From: Bradyrhizobium betae
Lineage (GTDB): Bacteria; Pseudomonadota; Alphaproteobacteria; Rhizobiales; Xanthobacteraceae
Direction of reading: 5' to 3'
DNA length: 64,000 bases
Assembly (NCBI RefSeq): GCF_004123905.1
Contig: NZ_MZXW01000019.1
Span: 62,001 to 126,000, forward strand
The position numbers and the translations under genes were made by a program. Below are positions 38,166 to 47,984 of this stretch, in pieces. Below the pieces are notes generated by a model. It was given only the letters and a program-made list of their open reading frames with translations, had not been told where the DNA came from and searched no databases. Within the stretch, counting starts at the first letter, position 1, and every line of letters starts with the position of its first letter.

Positions 38166-39029
38166 CTAATCCACAAACACCACGGTCTTGCGGCCGTTGG
38201 GGATGACGCGGTCGTCGAGATGGTAGCGGATCGCGCGCGCCAGCACGCGGCGCTCGATGTCGCGGCCCTTGCGAACGAGATCTTCCGGCGTGTCGCGATG
38301 GCTGATGCGCTCGACGTCCTGGTCTATGATCGGGCCCTCGTCGAGGTCGCGCGTGACGTAATGCGCGGTGGCGCCGATCAGCTTGACGCCGCGCTCATGG
38401 GCCTGGTGGTAGGGTTTTGCGCCCTTGAAGCCCGGCAGGAACGAGTGGTGGATGTTGATGCAGCGCCCCGAGAGCTTTGCCGAGAGATCGTCGGACAAGA
38501 TCTGCATGTAGCGGGCGAGCACGACCAGATCGGTTCCGGTCTTCGCGACGAGATCGAGGATCTGCGCCTCCTGCTCGCGCTTGGTCTCCTTGGTGACAGG
38601 CAGATAGTGAAATGGGATGGCGCCGAAATCGAGCCCGTCATAGACCTCGCGCGGATGGTTGGACACGATCGCGGCCAAGGTCATCGGCAGCTCGCCGGTG
38701 CGCCAGCGGTAGAGGATGTCGACCAGGCAGTGGTCCGACTTCGACACCAGCAGCATCACCTTGCGATGCGCGGCGCGGTCGCGCATCTGCCACTCCATGC
38801 CGAAACGCTCGGCGATCGCGGCAAAGCCGGTCTGGAGCGCCGTGAGCTCCACGGCGAGATCGGCCGCGGTGAACACCACGCGCATGAAGAACTTCTTGGT
38901 CTCGACATCGTCGAACTGCTGGGCGTCGAGAATGTTCTGTCCGGAATTCGCCAGGAAGGTCGACACCGCCGAGACAATGCCGGGGCGATCCGGACAGGAC
39001 AGGGTCAGGACATATTGATGATCGGGCAT
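38166..39029 (-). CDS. purU: Formyltetrahydrofolate deformylase
   Basis: 287 residues. N-terminal ACT domain ([20 protein letters not shown]), then a formyltransferase-like domain with [19 protein letters not shown] and [18 protein letters not shown] sequence ([14 protein letters not shown]). It hydrolyses 10-formyl-THF to formate and THF, balancing one-carbon pools. Length matches E. coli PurU (280). ATG 39029 is used; upstream in-frame codons to 39581 read a long non-homologous extension. Confidence 0.93.
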   Translation of the reverse strand: MPDHQYVLTLSCPDRPGIVSAVSTFLANSGQNILDAQQFDDVETKKFFMRVVFTAADLAVELTALQTGFAAIAERFGMEWQMRDRAAHRKVMLLVSKSDHCLVDILYRWRTGELPMTLAAIVSNHPREVYDGLDFGAIPFHYLPVTKETKREQEAQILDLVAKTGTDLVVLARYMQILSDDLSAKLSGRCINIHHSFLPGFKGAKPYHQAHERGVKLIGATAHYVTRDLDEGPIIDQDVERISHRDTPEDLVRKGRDIERRVLARAIRYHLDDRVIPNGRKTVVFVD

Positions 39030-39183
39030 GACTGTTGAGAACTGGCTCTTGATCAAGGTTTGTGCAGCGGTGCGCGGAACATCCGCGATTGCGCCCTGCT
39101 CTATCACCGACGCGACCCTTGCGCCAATCCCGACCGCAGAGTCAGGATGAACGTACCATTGAAATTCTGACCGGAGCACGCCC

Positions 39184-40023
39184 ATGGCCGACCGCTTGAA
39201 CGGCACCCGCATCCTGATCCTGGAAACGCGCGAGGAAGCCCAGTTTTCCAAACTTCTGGCCGAGCAAGGCGCCGAGGTCGTGCAATGCCCGATGTTCACG
39301 ATCGAGGATGCACCGGACCCCGCCCCGGTCGAGGCCTGGATCCGCCGCGCCATTGACAAGCCCCTTGACGACCTCGTGCTGATGACCGGCGAAGGCCTGC
39401 GGCGGATCATGAAGCTCGCGCGCACCCGCGGGCTCGACCAGGCCCTTGTCGCGGCGCTCGCCAAATCGCGAAAATTCACCCGCGGGCCAAAGCCCGGCAA
39501 GGCGCTGCGCGAGAACGGGCTCGAGGCGCAGCAGACCACGGAGAAGCCGACCACCGAGGGCGTGATCGAGATGCTGGGCAAGCTCGACCTGAAAGGACGC
39601 CGCCTCGGTCTCCAGCTCTATCCCGACAAAGACCACAGCGCGCTGACCGGCGCGCTCTCGGCGCAAGGCGCCGAGGTCGATACCGTGCTGCCCTACGTCT
39701 ACGATTCCAAGGCAGCCGATGCCAACATCGTCGCCGCCATCGATGACATGGCGCAGGGACGAATCGATTCCATCGCGCTCACCAATCTCGGCCAGGTCCG
39801 CCGGCTGATCGAGGCTGCGAAGGCGCATGGCAGCGACGCGAAGCTGCGCGCAGGGTTGGAGCGGACGCTGATTGCGTCGGTGGGCCCTGCGGTGTCGGGG
39901 GAGCTCGCCGCGCATGGCCTGCGCACGGACATCGCACCGGCGGAAGACCAATATTTCATGCGCCCGCTGATCTCGGCGATGGCGGCAGCGCTCGCCGGGA
40001 AACGGCCGAAGGTGGCGGGTTAA
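39184..40023 (+). CDS. Uroporphyrinogen-III synthase family protein (HemD-like)
   Basis: 279 residues, two-domain HemD fold. [15 protein letters not shown] opens domain 1; [19 protein letters not shown] lies around the linker, and [16 protein letters not shown] and [15 protein letters not shown] mark the second domain. HemD closes hydroxymethylbilane with ring inversion to uroporphyrinogen III. The weak sequence conservation of the family and absence of hem genes nearby make the exact role uncertain; a siroheme-pathway or regulatory HemD relative is possible. Confidence 0.75.
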   Translation: MADRLNGTRILILETREEAQFSKLLAEQGAEVVQCPMFTIEDAPDPAPVEAWIRRAIDKPLDDLVLMTGEGLRRIMKLARTRGLDQALVAALAKSRKFTRGPKPGKALRENGLEAQQTTEKPTTEGVIEMLGKLDLKGRRLGLQLYPDKDHSALTGALSAQGAEVDTVLPYVYDSKAADANIVAAIDDMAQGRIDSIALTNLGQVRRLIEAAKAHGSDAKLRAGLERTLIASVGPAVSGELAAHGLRTDIAPAEDQYFMRPLISAMAAALAGKRPKVAG

Positions 40024-40040
40024 TCACCAGGCGGCGGTGC

Positions 40041-40721
40041 CTAGCTTGCCATCTGCGAGGCGGCCGACATCACCTCCTGAGGGCTCGGCGCCCCGAACAT
40101 GCGCCGGCCGCCTTCTGGAACCTCGGTAAAGGTCCAGCGCACGACCCCTTCCCGATCGAGCAGGAACTGGCCGAACAGCTGACCCTGGCCGGTTGCCGCC
40201 ATACGCTGATCGGCTTCCATCATCTCGTAGCCATCTTTGTTGTTGAGATGCTCGGCAGCCGCCAAACGATTCATCGGCCCGGACAATTCTCCGGGAATGT
40301 CCACTTGCATGCTCATGACCACATCCATGCCCACCTTGTGCGGCCACTCGGTTTCCTTCTCCGTGAACTCGAGATTGGGCAGGCCGAACGCACGGTGCGA
40401 GACCCGTTCGGGATCGGACGCGGCGAGCAGATTGGGCAAAGGGTGATAACGGAAGTAGAGCCGCGCGCGCTCGATCGGCGTGTTCACGACCGTGAGACTT
40501 TCGACGCCCTTGTCGCGCAGAGCCGCGTCGAGTTGAGCCTGTGCCGCGATATGGCGGCGGCAGAACGGGCAGTGTAGGCCGCGATACAAGCCGATCAATA
40601 TCGGACTATGCCCGCGAAAATCCTGGAGCGCGATCGTTCCATCGCGTGTGATGGCGTCCAGCACGATGTTCGGTGCGCGATCGCCCGGTTGAAGCGGTCC
40701 GTCGACATGAAGTTCTGACAT
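40041..40721 (-). CDS. Peroxiredoxin-like (AhpC/TSA) protein with CPFC motif
   Basis: 226 residues. PGDRAPNIVLDAITRDG and PILIGLYRGLHCPFCRRHIA give a thioredoxin-fold protein with CxxC at 51-54 in place of the single peroxidatic Cys of typical peroxiredoxins; it may act as a thiol oxidoreductase. Followed by VLWTFTEVPEGG-type sequence (VRWTFTEVPEGGRRMFG). It lies just downstream of the large cyclase gene on the same strand (gap 21 bases), so the two may be co-transcribed. Confidence 0.8.
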   Translation of the reverse strand: MSELHVDGPLQPGDRAPNIVLDAITRDGTIALQDFRGHSPILIGLYRGLHCPFCRRHIAAQAQLDAALRDKGVESLTVVNTPIERARLYFRYHPLPNLLAASDPERVSHRAFGLPNLEFTEKETEWPHKVGMDVVMSMQVDIPGELSGPMNRLAAAEHLNNKDGYEMMEADQRMAATGQGQLFGQFLLDREGVVRWTFTEVPEGGRRMFGAPSPQEVMSAASQMAS

Positions 40722-40742
40722 GGTTGAACTCCTTCATATGAC

Positions 40743-43700
40743 CTAGTCAAGAAATGGCAGTACGATCAGCCCGGCGGGATCAAGCCCGTGGCGGGCGCAG
40801 ACATCATGGGCCAGCGCGAAATATCGGTCGGCCTCGGGCATATCGCCTCGATCGAGGCTCAGCGTCGCGAGACCATCATAGCATGGAAAGAGCTGCTGCG
40901 GTTCACCGGTTTCGTTCGCCACCTCGATAGCCTCATTGTAGCAGAGGGCGGCCAGATCGGGGCGGAAATGGCATTGATGGATTTGCCCGAGCACGATCAA
41001 GGGCACGGAGAGATGCTCGCGCTGATCGAGCGCACGGTCGATTTCGATCGCCTTTTCGGCAGCCGGCACCCCTTCCTCGGTACATCTGTCCGTGAAGGTG
41101 CAACAGGCAACGGCAAAATTGGCAAGAAGACGCGCCTGGAAGCCGAGATCCCCGATCCGAAGCGCGACATCGAGCCCACGCCGGCAGACCTCCACGGCTT
41201 TCGCCGGGTCGGCAATCGTGTAGAGCACACCGAGATTGGTGTAACCGCGGCAGGCTACGTTCAGGAGGCCGGCTGTTTCGGCGGCTGCAACACTTTGCTC
41301 CACCTCGCGCACCGCCTCCTCGTGTCGTCCAAGCCGCGCCAGCGCAACCCCCTTGGTGTTGAGGGCCTCCGCAATGGCACGTGCCGCCTCGAGACCGCCC
41401 TGCTCGTCCCCGTCCGCCGGTACGGACCGTGCATGGCCGAGCGCCTCGTCTGCCCATCTTGCGGCGGCCACGTGATCGCCCGTCCGAAACGCGAGACGGC
41501 CGCGCTCCTGCAAGAGATGCGCCCACTCGATGGGCGCGTCGGTCCCTCCAAGCAGTTTGGCCGCCTCGGCGTAATGCGTCTCTGCCATGATCCGCTTGCC
41601 GGCGTCCCACAGCAATCGGCCAAGCTTGCGAAGAATTCGCGCTTCGCCGATCTGGTCCTGTATGGCGCGGTGCCCTTCCAACGCGCTCTGATAGTGCTCC
41701 TCGGCAGTGCTTCGGCGGCCAGCCGCACCACAGAGGTCCGCAATCCGCTCGTACAGGACCAGACGTTCCGGCTCCCGTTCGCCGCCGGTCAACAGCACGG
41801 CGAGGGCCTGTTGGTAGAGACGGATGGCATCGTCATTGGCATAGCTGGCGCGTGCGCGATCGCCGGCCGCGCGCAGATAGCGCGCGCCCTTCGGCTTGCT
41901 CGCGCTCAGACTGAAGTGATGTCCGAGCAATATGAGATCTTCGAGGCGCTCGGGCTCGGTGCCATAGAGCCTCTCGAGCGCCCCACCGATCCGTCCATGA
42001 AGCTCGATCCGGCGCTGCAGAAGCAGGTTTTGATAGATCACGTCCTGAAGCATGGTTTGCGTGAAGCGGTAGGTCCGCAGTGAAATCGAGTTCGAGCCCG
42101 CGATCTCCTCGATGATCTCCGCGTCGCACAGAAGTTCGAGCCCTGCTTCAACCCTTGCCGGCTCGGTTGCCGCCGCACCGAGAGCAGCCGCATCAAAACG
42201 CGGGCCGATCACCGCGGCCTCCTGTGCCAGGCGGCGCACCTGATGCGGCAACCGGTCGAGACGCGCCAGCAACAACGCCTGAATGCTTGCCGGAATATCG
42301 GCGGCGGCATCATCCGATTTCATCCGCCACTGCGCACCGTCGCGCTCCAGGGCGCCGGCTTCGATCAGGCCGCGTATGATCTCCTCGAGGAAAAGCGGAT
42401 TGCCGCCGGCGCGATCGAGGATTCGACCGAACAGACGTCCCGGCGGTCCACGCCAACCGTGACTGAAATAAGCTGCGAGCAGCTTTTGTCCGTCAGCGTC
42501 GCCAAGCGGGGGCAGCCGAAGGGTTGTGTGACTGATTCTGCTCGAACCGAACTGGTCCAGTTCCAGCATCGGCCGATGCGTGAACAGCAGCATCAGCCGC
42601 GTCCGCTCCAGTCGGTCCATCAGGAATCGCAACGCTTCGAGAGACACCGCATCGGCCCAATGCAGATCCTCGACGATGATCAGCAATGGCGACAGTGCCA
42701 GGCGGCGTTCGAAGACGGTGCGAATCGCGAAGAATATCTGCCGGCGGAGCTGTTCGGGCTCGACATGCCTGAGCACGGCGTTGGGGTCGCCGAGGCCGAG
42801 CACGTGCAGATAGAGGGGCATCAGGCGGTCGGCCTCGTCTGTCGCGAGGCCAAGCTCCGACAGCGCTTCGGCGACCTTCGCCTCCGCCTCTGTAGCGCTC
42901 GCCTTCTGCGCAATGCCATAGGCGCTGCGCAGCACGGCGGCGAGCGTGCCGTAGGATTGTTCGCCGAGCGGCGAGCAGGACGCCTGCCGGATCGCCACGC
43001 CTGCGAATCGATCCTGGTCGCGGATGCGGGCGGCGAACTCGCCGACCAGGCGCGTTTTCCCGATGCCGGCTTCACCGACCAACCGCACCAGTTGAGCCGC
43101 GCCGCCGCACGCGAGATCAAGGCTGCCGATCATGCGCACAAGCTCGGCGTCGCGCCCGATCAACGGCGCATTGAGGCCCAGCGTGTCGAGACCTCGCGCC
43201 GCACGGGGCGTGTCGAGCGGCTCCTTCAGACGGTGGACCAGCACGCTGCCCATCTTGCCCTTGAGCGAGACCTCGCCAAGCGAGTCATAGGAGAAGGCAT
43301 GCCGCGTCAGACGGTGGGTCAACGGCCCGACCAGCACCTCGCCCGGAGCCGCCATCGACTGTAGTCGCTGGGCGGTATTCACCGTGTCGCCGGTCACCGA
43401 ATAGGATTTGGCAGCGCCCACACCGAGCCCGCCCGCGACGACGTGACCGGTGTTGATGCCGACATGGAGCAGCAGCGGTGAACCTGCATACGCCTTCGCG
43501 CGTTCGCTGAGGCGCTCCGTCCGGCCGATCATGTCGAGGGCGGCGCGCACCGCCCGCTCCGGGTCGTCCTCGTGCGCCGCCGGCGCACCGAACAGAGCAA
43601 GCAGCGCATCGCCGATGAATTTGTCCACGAAGCCGCCAAAGCTTTGCACCGCAGCCGTCAACTCCGCGAACAATTCGTTTTGAAGCGTCTGCATGACTTC

Positions 43701-44063
43701 GGGGTCGAGCCGCTCGCTCATCGCAGTGAAGCCGCTGAGGTCGGCAAACAGCACGGTGATGGTGCGGCGGTTCGCCTCGCTGTCGATCTTGTCCGACGGA
43801 GTTCGAAATGCGGCTTGAGCCTCCTCCGTCGGCACGAGCGGCGGAGAGGAGGACCGGATCGGAAGCGTGGTCGGGCTCGTCCGCGCCGATGCCTGCCCGC
43901 CTGCAGGGACCTCAGAGACGAAGGCACCGCATTTGGGGCAATAGGCGAAATCCGGCGCGCATGGAAAGCCGCAGCCAGGGCACGCGTTCGGCTGCTTCGT
44001 GCCGCACTTCGGGCAGAAGGCAAAGCCGCTCTGGACCTCTAAACCACAGCAAGAGCAGTTCAT
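40743..44063 (-). CDS. Zinc-ribbon, class III nucleotide cyclase, ATPase and TPR multidomain protein
   Basis: 1106 residues. Two zinc ribbons fill residues 3-45 (Cys at 17, 20, 28, 31, 42, 45 in CPKC-type knuckles). A class III cyclase domain follows from about 100: VLFADLSGFT and KFIGDALLALFG carry the two metal Asp, and VTGDTVNTAQRL the Asn/Arg pair; the preceding Lys suggests ATP. Then an AAA-type ATPase with GEAGIGKTRLV and IIVEDLHWAD, and a TPR-like C-terminal half (NTKGVALARLGRHEEAV). Such proteins couple cAMP production to an STAND-like ATPase sensor. No partner is evident beyond the peroxiredoxin-like gene. Confidence 0.9.
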   Translation of the reverse strand: MNCSCCGLEVQSGFAFCPKCGTKQPNACPGCGFPCAPDFAYCPKCGAFVSEVPAGGQASARTSPTTLPIRSSSPPLVPTEEAQAAFRTPSDKIDSEANRRTITVLFADLSGFTAMSERLDPEVMQTLQNELFAELTAAVQSFGGFVDKFIGDALLALFGAPAAHEDDPERAVRAALDMIGRTERLSERAKAYAGSPLLLHVGINTGHVVAGGLGVGAAKSYSVTGDTVNTAQRLQSMAAPGEVLVGPLTHRLTRHAFSYDSLGEVSLKGKMGSVLVHRLKEPLDTPRAARGLDTLGLNAPLIGRDAELVRMIGSLDLACGGAAQLVRLVGEAGIGKTRLVGEFAARIRDQDRFAGVAIRQASCSPLGEQSYGTLAAVLRSAYGIAQKASATEAEAKVAEALSELGLATDEADRLMPLYLHVLGLGDPNAVLRHVEPEQLRRQIFFAIRTVFERRLALSPLLIIVEDLHWADAVSLEALRFLMDRLERTRLMLLFTHRPMLELDQFGSSRISHTTLRLPPLGDADGQKLLAAYFSHGWRGPPGRLFGRILDRAGGNPLFLEEIIRGLIEAGALERDGAQWRMKSDDAAADIPASIQALLLARLDRLPHQVRRLAQEAAVIGPRFDAAALGAAATEPARVEAGLELLCDAEIIEEIAGSNSISLRTYRFTQTMLQDVIYQNLLLQRRIELHGRIGGALERLYGTEPERLEDLILLGHHFSLSASKPKGARYLRAAGDRARASYANDDAIRLYQQALAVLLTGGEREPERLVLYERIADLCGAAGRRSTAEEHYQSALEGHRAIQDQIGEARILRKLGRLLWDAGKRIMAETHYAEAAKLLGGTDAPIEWAHLLQERGRLAFRTGDHVAAARWADEALGHARSVPADGDEQGGLEAARAIAEALNTKGVALARLGRHEEAVREVEQSVAAAETAGLLNVACRGYTNLGVLYTIADPAKAVEVCRRGLDVALRIGDLGFQARLLANFAVACCTFTDRCTEEGVPAAEKAIEIDRALDQREHLSVPLIVLGQIHQCHFRPDLAALCYNEAIEVANETGEPQQLFPCYDGLATLSLDRGDMPEADRYFALAHDVCARHGLDPAGLIVLPFLD

Positions 44064-44271
44064 GGGTCAAGACCTCGCGGAAGCCGCGACGGCGCGATCT
44101 ACTGGACCTAACGGATGGGCCCAGGAACCAGGCGAGCATGGGCTCTGCGCGCCGGAAGCGCAAGCGGCGGCCAATCTACCTCTCCGTATCGGCTGGGCAA
44201 CGAAGCGATGCTGCGGCCGCACTGGCGCACCGCTCGGCGTCGGTAAGCATGGCGGCATGCGGCAGCGCCAA

Positions 44272-44299
44272 TTGACAGGGGCATCGCCGGGGCTACCCT
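44272..44299 (+). promoter_or_regulatory. Sigma-70-like promoter before MFS gene
   Basis: TTGACA (44272) and TACCCT (44294) are 16 bases apart, 60 bases before the MFS start. The -10 is weak (TA...T). Located in the region divergent from the cyclase gene. Confidence 0.4.
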
Positions 44300-44358
44300 G
44301 CCGAACAGAAAAACGAATAATAAGGGCAGGGAATCGCCGTGAAACCCCTCATCGCATC

Positions 44359-45621
44359 TTGAGCACACCCGCACGACCTTCCGCACTCGCGCCATTCCGT
44401 ATCCGCAACTATCGCTTCCAGTGGCCGTCGGATCTGCTCACCTCCTGGGCGTTCGAGATCGAGACGCTGGTGCTCGGCTGGTACATCCTGGTCGAAACGG
44501 GCTCGGTGCTGCTGCTGACCGTGCTCGCCTCGCTCCAGTTCGTCGGGACACTCGTCGCGCCGGTGTTCGGCATGATCGGCGACCGCATGGGACATCGCGA
44601 TCTCCTGGTCGTGCTGCGCCTCACCTACACGGTGCTCGCCTCGACCATCATGGTGCTGGCGCTAACCGGCCGCCTGGCGCCGCTCAACGTCATGATCATC
44701 GTTGCGATCATGGGCCTGATCCGCTCCTCCGATCTCGGCATTCGCAGCGCACTGCTCGCCGACATCATGCCAGCCGAGCGGCTGGTGGGCGCAATCGGCC
44801 TGTCACGCACGACCCAGGATAGCGCGCGCATCGCCGGAGCGCTGACGGGGGCCGGACTGTTTGCCGTGCTCGGCATTGGGCTCGTCTATGCGGCAGTTGC
44901 GAGCCTCTATTTCGTGGCCGCGATTCTCATGTCCTGCCTGACCCGGCCGAAACGGACCGTCACCACGAGCGATCTTCCGGCCAACAGCCACGCGGTCTCG
45001 CGATTGCTCGGCGACCTCAAGGAAGGGATCGTTTACGCCTGGAGCGGACCGGGAATGGGCGCAGCACTGTGCGTCGCCTTCCTGGCCAATCTCACCGCAT
45101 TTCCGTTCACCGGTGGATTGCTGCCCTACATCGCCCGCGAGATCTTTCACACCGACCAGACCGGCCTCGGTTATCTCTCGGCGAGCTTCGCCGTCGGCTC
45201 GCTGATCGGCTCGATCACGCTCAGCCTCGTTGGCGGACTGCGCATTGCGCGCCTCCTGATCGGCGCGACGCTGGCCTGGTACACCATGCTGCTGGTGTTC
45301 GTCGAAATCAGGACCATGCCGGTGGCGATGGCCTGCCTCGTTCTCGCCGGCATCGCCCAGAGCATGTCGATGATATCAGCGGCCGTAATCTTGATGCGGA
45401 CGGCCAGTGCGCACCTGCGCGGCCGCGTGATGGGCGTGCGCATGATGGTGATCTATGGCTTGCCGATCGGATTGCTCGCGGCCGGCAGCCTGATCGACAT
45501 CATCGGCTACTCCGCGACGGGCTCGCTCTACGCCGCCGCGGGCTTCATTGCGATGCTGGCGATCGCAATCCGCTGGCGCGCCGACCTCTGGCCATTGCAC
45601 GCCCCCGCCAACGCGCGCTAA
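44359..45621 (+). CDS. MFS transporter, EntS-like (MFS_3)
   Basis: 420 residues, about twelve membrane helices. RIRNYRFQWPSDLLTSWAFE at the N-terminus, GMIGDRMGHRDLLVV after helix 2 (the MFS A-motif) and HLRGRVMGVRMM later identify the family with enterobactin exporter EntS. Start: no ATG fits; TTG 44359 gives STPARPSALAPFR. A 7-codon frame beginning GTG 44339 with an AGGGA ribosome site ends TGA across this TTG, suggesting translation re-initiation. Its 3' end overlaps the convergent Crp-family gene by four bases. Substrate unknown. Confidence 0.75.
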   Translation: MSTPARPSALAPFRIRNYRFQWPSDLLTSWAFEIETLVLGWYILVETGSVLLLTVLASLQFVGTLVAPVFGMIGDRMGHRDLLVVLRLTYTVLASTIMVLALTGRLAPLNVMIIVAIMGLIRSSDLGIRSALLADIMPAERLVGAIGLSRTTQDSARIAGALTGAGLFAVLGIGLVYAAVASLYFVAAILMSCLTRPKRTVTTSDLPANSHAVSRLLGDLKEGIVYAWSGPGMGAALCVAFLANLTAFPFTGGLLPYIAREIFHTDQTGLGYLSASFAVGSLIGSITLSLVGGLRIARLLIGATLAWYTMLLVFVEIRTMPVAMACLVLAGIAQSMSMISAAVILMRTASAHLRGRVMGVRMMVIYGLPIGLLAAGSLIDIIGYSATGSLYAAAGFIAMLAIAIRWRADLWPLHAPANAR

Positions 45622-46292
45622 TCGCCATACCCGCGCAGCCGCTCGACATCGAGAATGGTGACACCGCCATATTCGAGCCGCAGCAGGCCCTCCTTCTCCA
45701 GCCGGTTCAGCGCGCGATTGGCGTTCTGGCGGGACATGCCGGAGAGCGCGCCGATCTCCTCCTGGGTGATCTCCAGATGCGCGGTCGATTCCGGATAGAG
45801 GATCGGATTGAACAACGAGGCGATGCTGCGGGCGAGGCGTGCGGTGGCATCCAGCGTGCGGTTGACCTCGAGCATGCCGATGAACTGGCCGAGCCGCTCG
45901 TTGAGCTGGCGCACCAGGAATCGGTTGAAGCCGACGCTGTTCTCGAACAGCCACATGAAGGCGCTGCGTTCCATCAGCGCGACGCGGCTGCTGCGGAGCG
46001 CGACCACGTCGTAGCGGCGCGGCTCGTTCTTGAGCACGCTGCCCTCGCCGAACCAGGCCCCGGCCGTCAGCCCGGCCAGGCTGGTCTCCTTGCCGTCGCG
46101 CGAGACCCCGCCCATCCGGGCCAGGCCAAAGACCATCCCGGCCCAGTAATCGAACGTGTCGCCGCGCATGAACACGCTCTCGCCGGTGCCGTAGGACCGC
46201 TCCGTGATTCCGGCGCGGGCGACCTCGATCTCAGCTTGCGTGAGCTCGCGCGACCAGGCGGCGACGCGCTTCAGTTGATCCTCTGAAATCAT
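45618..46292 (-). CDS. Crp/Fnr-family transcriptional regulator
   Basis: 224 residues. N-terminal cyclic-nucleotide-binding-like beta barrel (GESVFMRGDTFDYWAGMVFG, GAWFGEGSVL), dimerisation helix (NRTLDATARLARSIASL), and C-terminal winged HTH (LEITQEEIGALSGMSRQN then ALNRLEKEGLLRLEY). I see no cysteine anywhere, so it cannot hold an Fnr-type iron-sulfur cluster. The cyclase-bearing protein nearby makes cAMP signalling conceivable. It is transcribed away from the YcaO island. Confidence 0.88.
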   Translation of the reverse strand: MISEDQLKRVAAWSRELTQAEIEVARAGITERSYGTGESVFMRGDTFDYWAGMVFGLARMGGVSRDGKETSLAGLTAGAWFGEGSVLKNEPRRYDVVALRSSRVALMERSAFMWLFENSVGFNRFLVRQLNERLGQFIGMLEVNRTLDATARLARSIASLFNPILYPESTAHLEITQEEIGALSGMSRQNANRALNRLEKEGLLRLEYGGVTILDVERLRGYGD

Positions 46293-46674
46293 GATCCCGA
46301 AGCCAGCCGCACCGTTTCGTCACTCCGCTGTTTCCGCCGCATTGCAGCATGGCCATCCCGCCGCAATCCGACGGAAGATGGAGGCCGCCGCCGCCCAGAA
46401 ATGTTGTCGCAGAATGTCGGGGCCCGACGGTATGGCAAAATAGCGTTTTCCCCCATTGAGAGCCACCTCGGGCGATGCGGCTTTTAACCCCAAGCAAGAG
46501 AAAAATGCGCAGGTTGATCGCTTCCAAAGGTTGCAACGCCTCTCCGTCGCAGCTCCATCAGGCTCGCGCCAGAAGCCCAGGGACCTGCCGTCGCATCACA
46601 ATAGGGCGGGCCAGGAGAAACCGATCGATCGTCGCGTCAATGAGGTGCTAGCATAGGAGCACGTCAAGAGACCA
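46293..46674. other. 382-base intergenic region holding the left island repeat
   Basis: Between the Crp-family gene and the YcaO gene. No gene is supported. It contains the 49-bp direct repeat copy at 46437-46485 with weaker matches on both sides to about 46350, followed by an AT-richer tract that must hold the YcaO promoter. Confidence 0.7.
46437..46485. repeat. Left copy of 49-bp direct repeat flanking the island
   Basis: Begins AAAATAGCG and ends CCTCGGGCGATGCGGCTTTT. It matches 51491-51539 over 49 bases with about four mismatches, and the flanking 90 bases upstream are also related (shared GTCGCAGAAT and ATCCGACG pieces). Same orientation as the right copy. Confidence 0.88.
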
Positions 46675-47961
46675 TTGATCCAGCCCTCGCCGGTCATCGC
46701 CTGCAATCGGTCCATATCCATGGCGGCATATCCAACCCTGTCCCGGATCGACATCAGTTCGCCTCCCGGCGCTGAGTTGTTGGCGCGCGCAAGCAGGATT
46801 GCCTCTCCTGAGGTCATCGACATTGTCAATCGCCTGACCAGACTCTTCGCGGTCCACTCCCCTTTCGCGCCTGGCTTTTGCTGCATTGGCGGAGAGGTGG
46901 CACTCGGCGGCGACAACACGGGCTACGCGTCGCTGATGAGCGTGACAGGCAACGGCGAGAACTTCGAGACGGCACTCGTGTCGTGTCTGGCTGAGGCGGC
47001 CGATTTTCTTTCCCAGGTCGAGAGGCCCGGCGACGTCGAAGTGGCCGGTCCACGGGCTTCGATCGAGGCATCGGTCGCGGACGGCTGGATCGCCGAGATA
47101 TTCACCAATATCGACCATCCAGTCGATTGGATTCGCGCAAAGTCCGCCGCGGCGGGCACCAATGTTCTGCTCCCGGCGGACATTTGTCTTCGCAGGGCGC
47201 TTGCAAGACAGCAGATCATTCCTCCCGCTCCCCTCTCGTCGGGCGCGGCAGCGGGACCCGACGTCGCATCTGCCGCCCTGCGCGCAGTGCTCGAACTGTG
47301 CGAACGCGATGCTGTCACCCTTTGGTGGCGGGGCGGACGACGCCCTCGCGGCTTTCCGCTCGAACACCCCGCAAACAGGGCAGCGACCGCGCTCATCGAA
47401 CGCTTGCGAGGACCGATCCGCGAACGGAGAACCTGGCTGCTTGATATTACGGCAGACCTCGGCATCGCCACTGTCGCGGCGGTCTCCGTAGAGGCGTCAG
47501 GACGCGGCCTCGCATGCGGCTTCGCGGCGAGGCTGGATGAGGCTGACGCTGCTTGCGCCGCCGTGCTCGAGCTCTGTCAAATGGAGATGTCGGCCCCTGT
47601 CGCCGACATCAAGCGCAAAGAAATGGGCGAGAATGCATTGAACGACGCCGACCGGCGCCACCTGCGCCGGGCAGACTTTTCGACGATCGACTGTGACCTG
47701 CTGGCTCCGGCGGTCGGTATCGATCTAGATCCGTACGAGCCGCCCGGCAATCTTGACGATCTGATCGACCGGTTGATGCGGCAGGGTATACCGCTGTATT
47801 TGATGGACATGACACGTGCCGACGTAAAGGTCCCCACCGTCCGAGCGGTGTCTCCTGCGCTGCAGCCGTTTACCGACACTGTCTTGACCGACCGTCTCAG
47901 GCGGACTCGCGAGGAAAGCGGCAACGCGCATCTCGAAGTCGATGGCGTGTCGCTGATGTAG
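46675..47961 (+). CDS. YcaO-domain protein
   Basis: 428 residues. The ATP-grasp-like YcaO signatures are visible: SCLAEAAD at 103-110 (Sx3E then a Glu-to-Asp change at the ExxE position), SSGAAAG at 188-194, ELCERDA at 207-213 (metal ligands), and VRAVSPALQPF near the end. YcaO enzymes use ATP to activate backbone amides, giving azolines, thioamides or amidines in ribosomal peptides. The C-terminus ends VDGVSLM and lacks the Pro-x-Pro-x-Pro tail of azoline-forming TOMM cyclodehydratases. Start: TTG 46675 after AAGAG; ATG 46720 is the alternative. No cyclodehydratase partner, TfuA or PqqD-like protein is adjacent. Convergent with the peroxidase gene (23-base gap). Confidence 0.88.
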   Translation: MIQPSPVIACNRSISMAAYPTLSRIDISSPPGAELLARASRIASPEVIDIVNRLTRLFAVHSPFAPGFCCIGGEVALGGDNTGYASLMSVTGNGENFETALVSCLAEAADFLSQVERPGDVEVAGPRASIEASVADGWIAEIFTNIDHPVDWIRAKSAAAGTNVLLPADICLRRALARQQIIPPAPLSSGAAAGPDVASAALRAVLELCERDAVTLWWRGGRRPRGFPLEHPANRAATALIERLRGPIRERRTWLLDITADLGIATVAAVSVEASGRGLACGFAARLDEADAACAAVLELCQMEMSAPVADIKRKEMGENALNDADRRHLRRADFSTIDCDLLAPAVGIDLDPYEPPGNLDDLIDRLMRQGIPLYLMDMTRADVKVPTVRAVSPALQPFTDTVLTDRLRRTREESGNAHLEVDGVSLM

Positions 47962-47984
47962 CGACGCGTTCGCGGCGCCTCACC

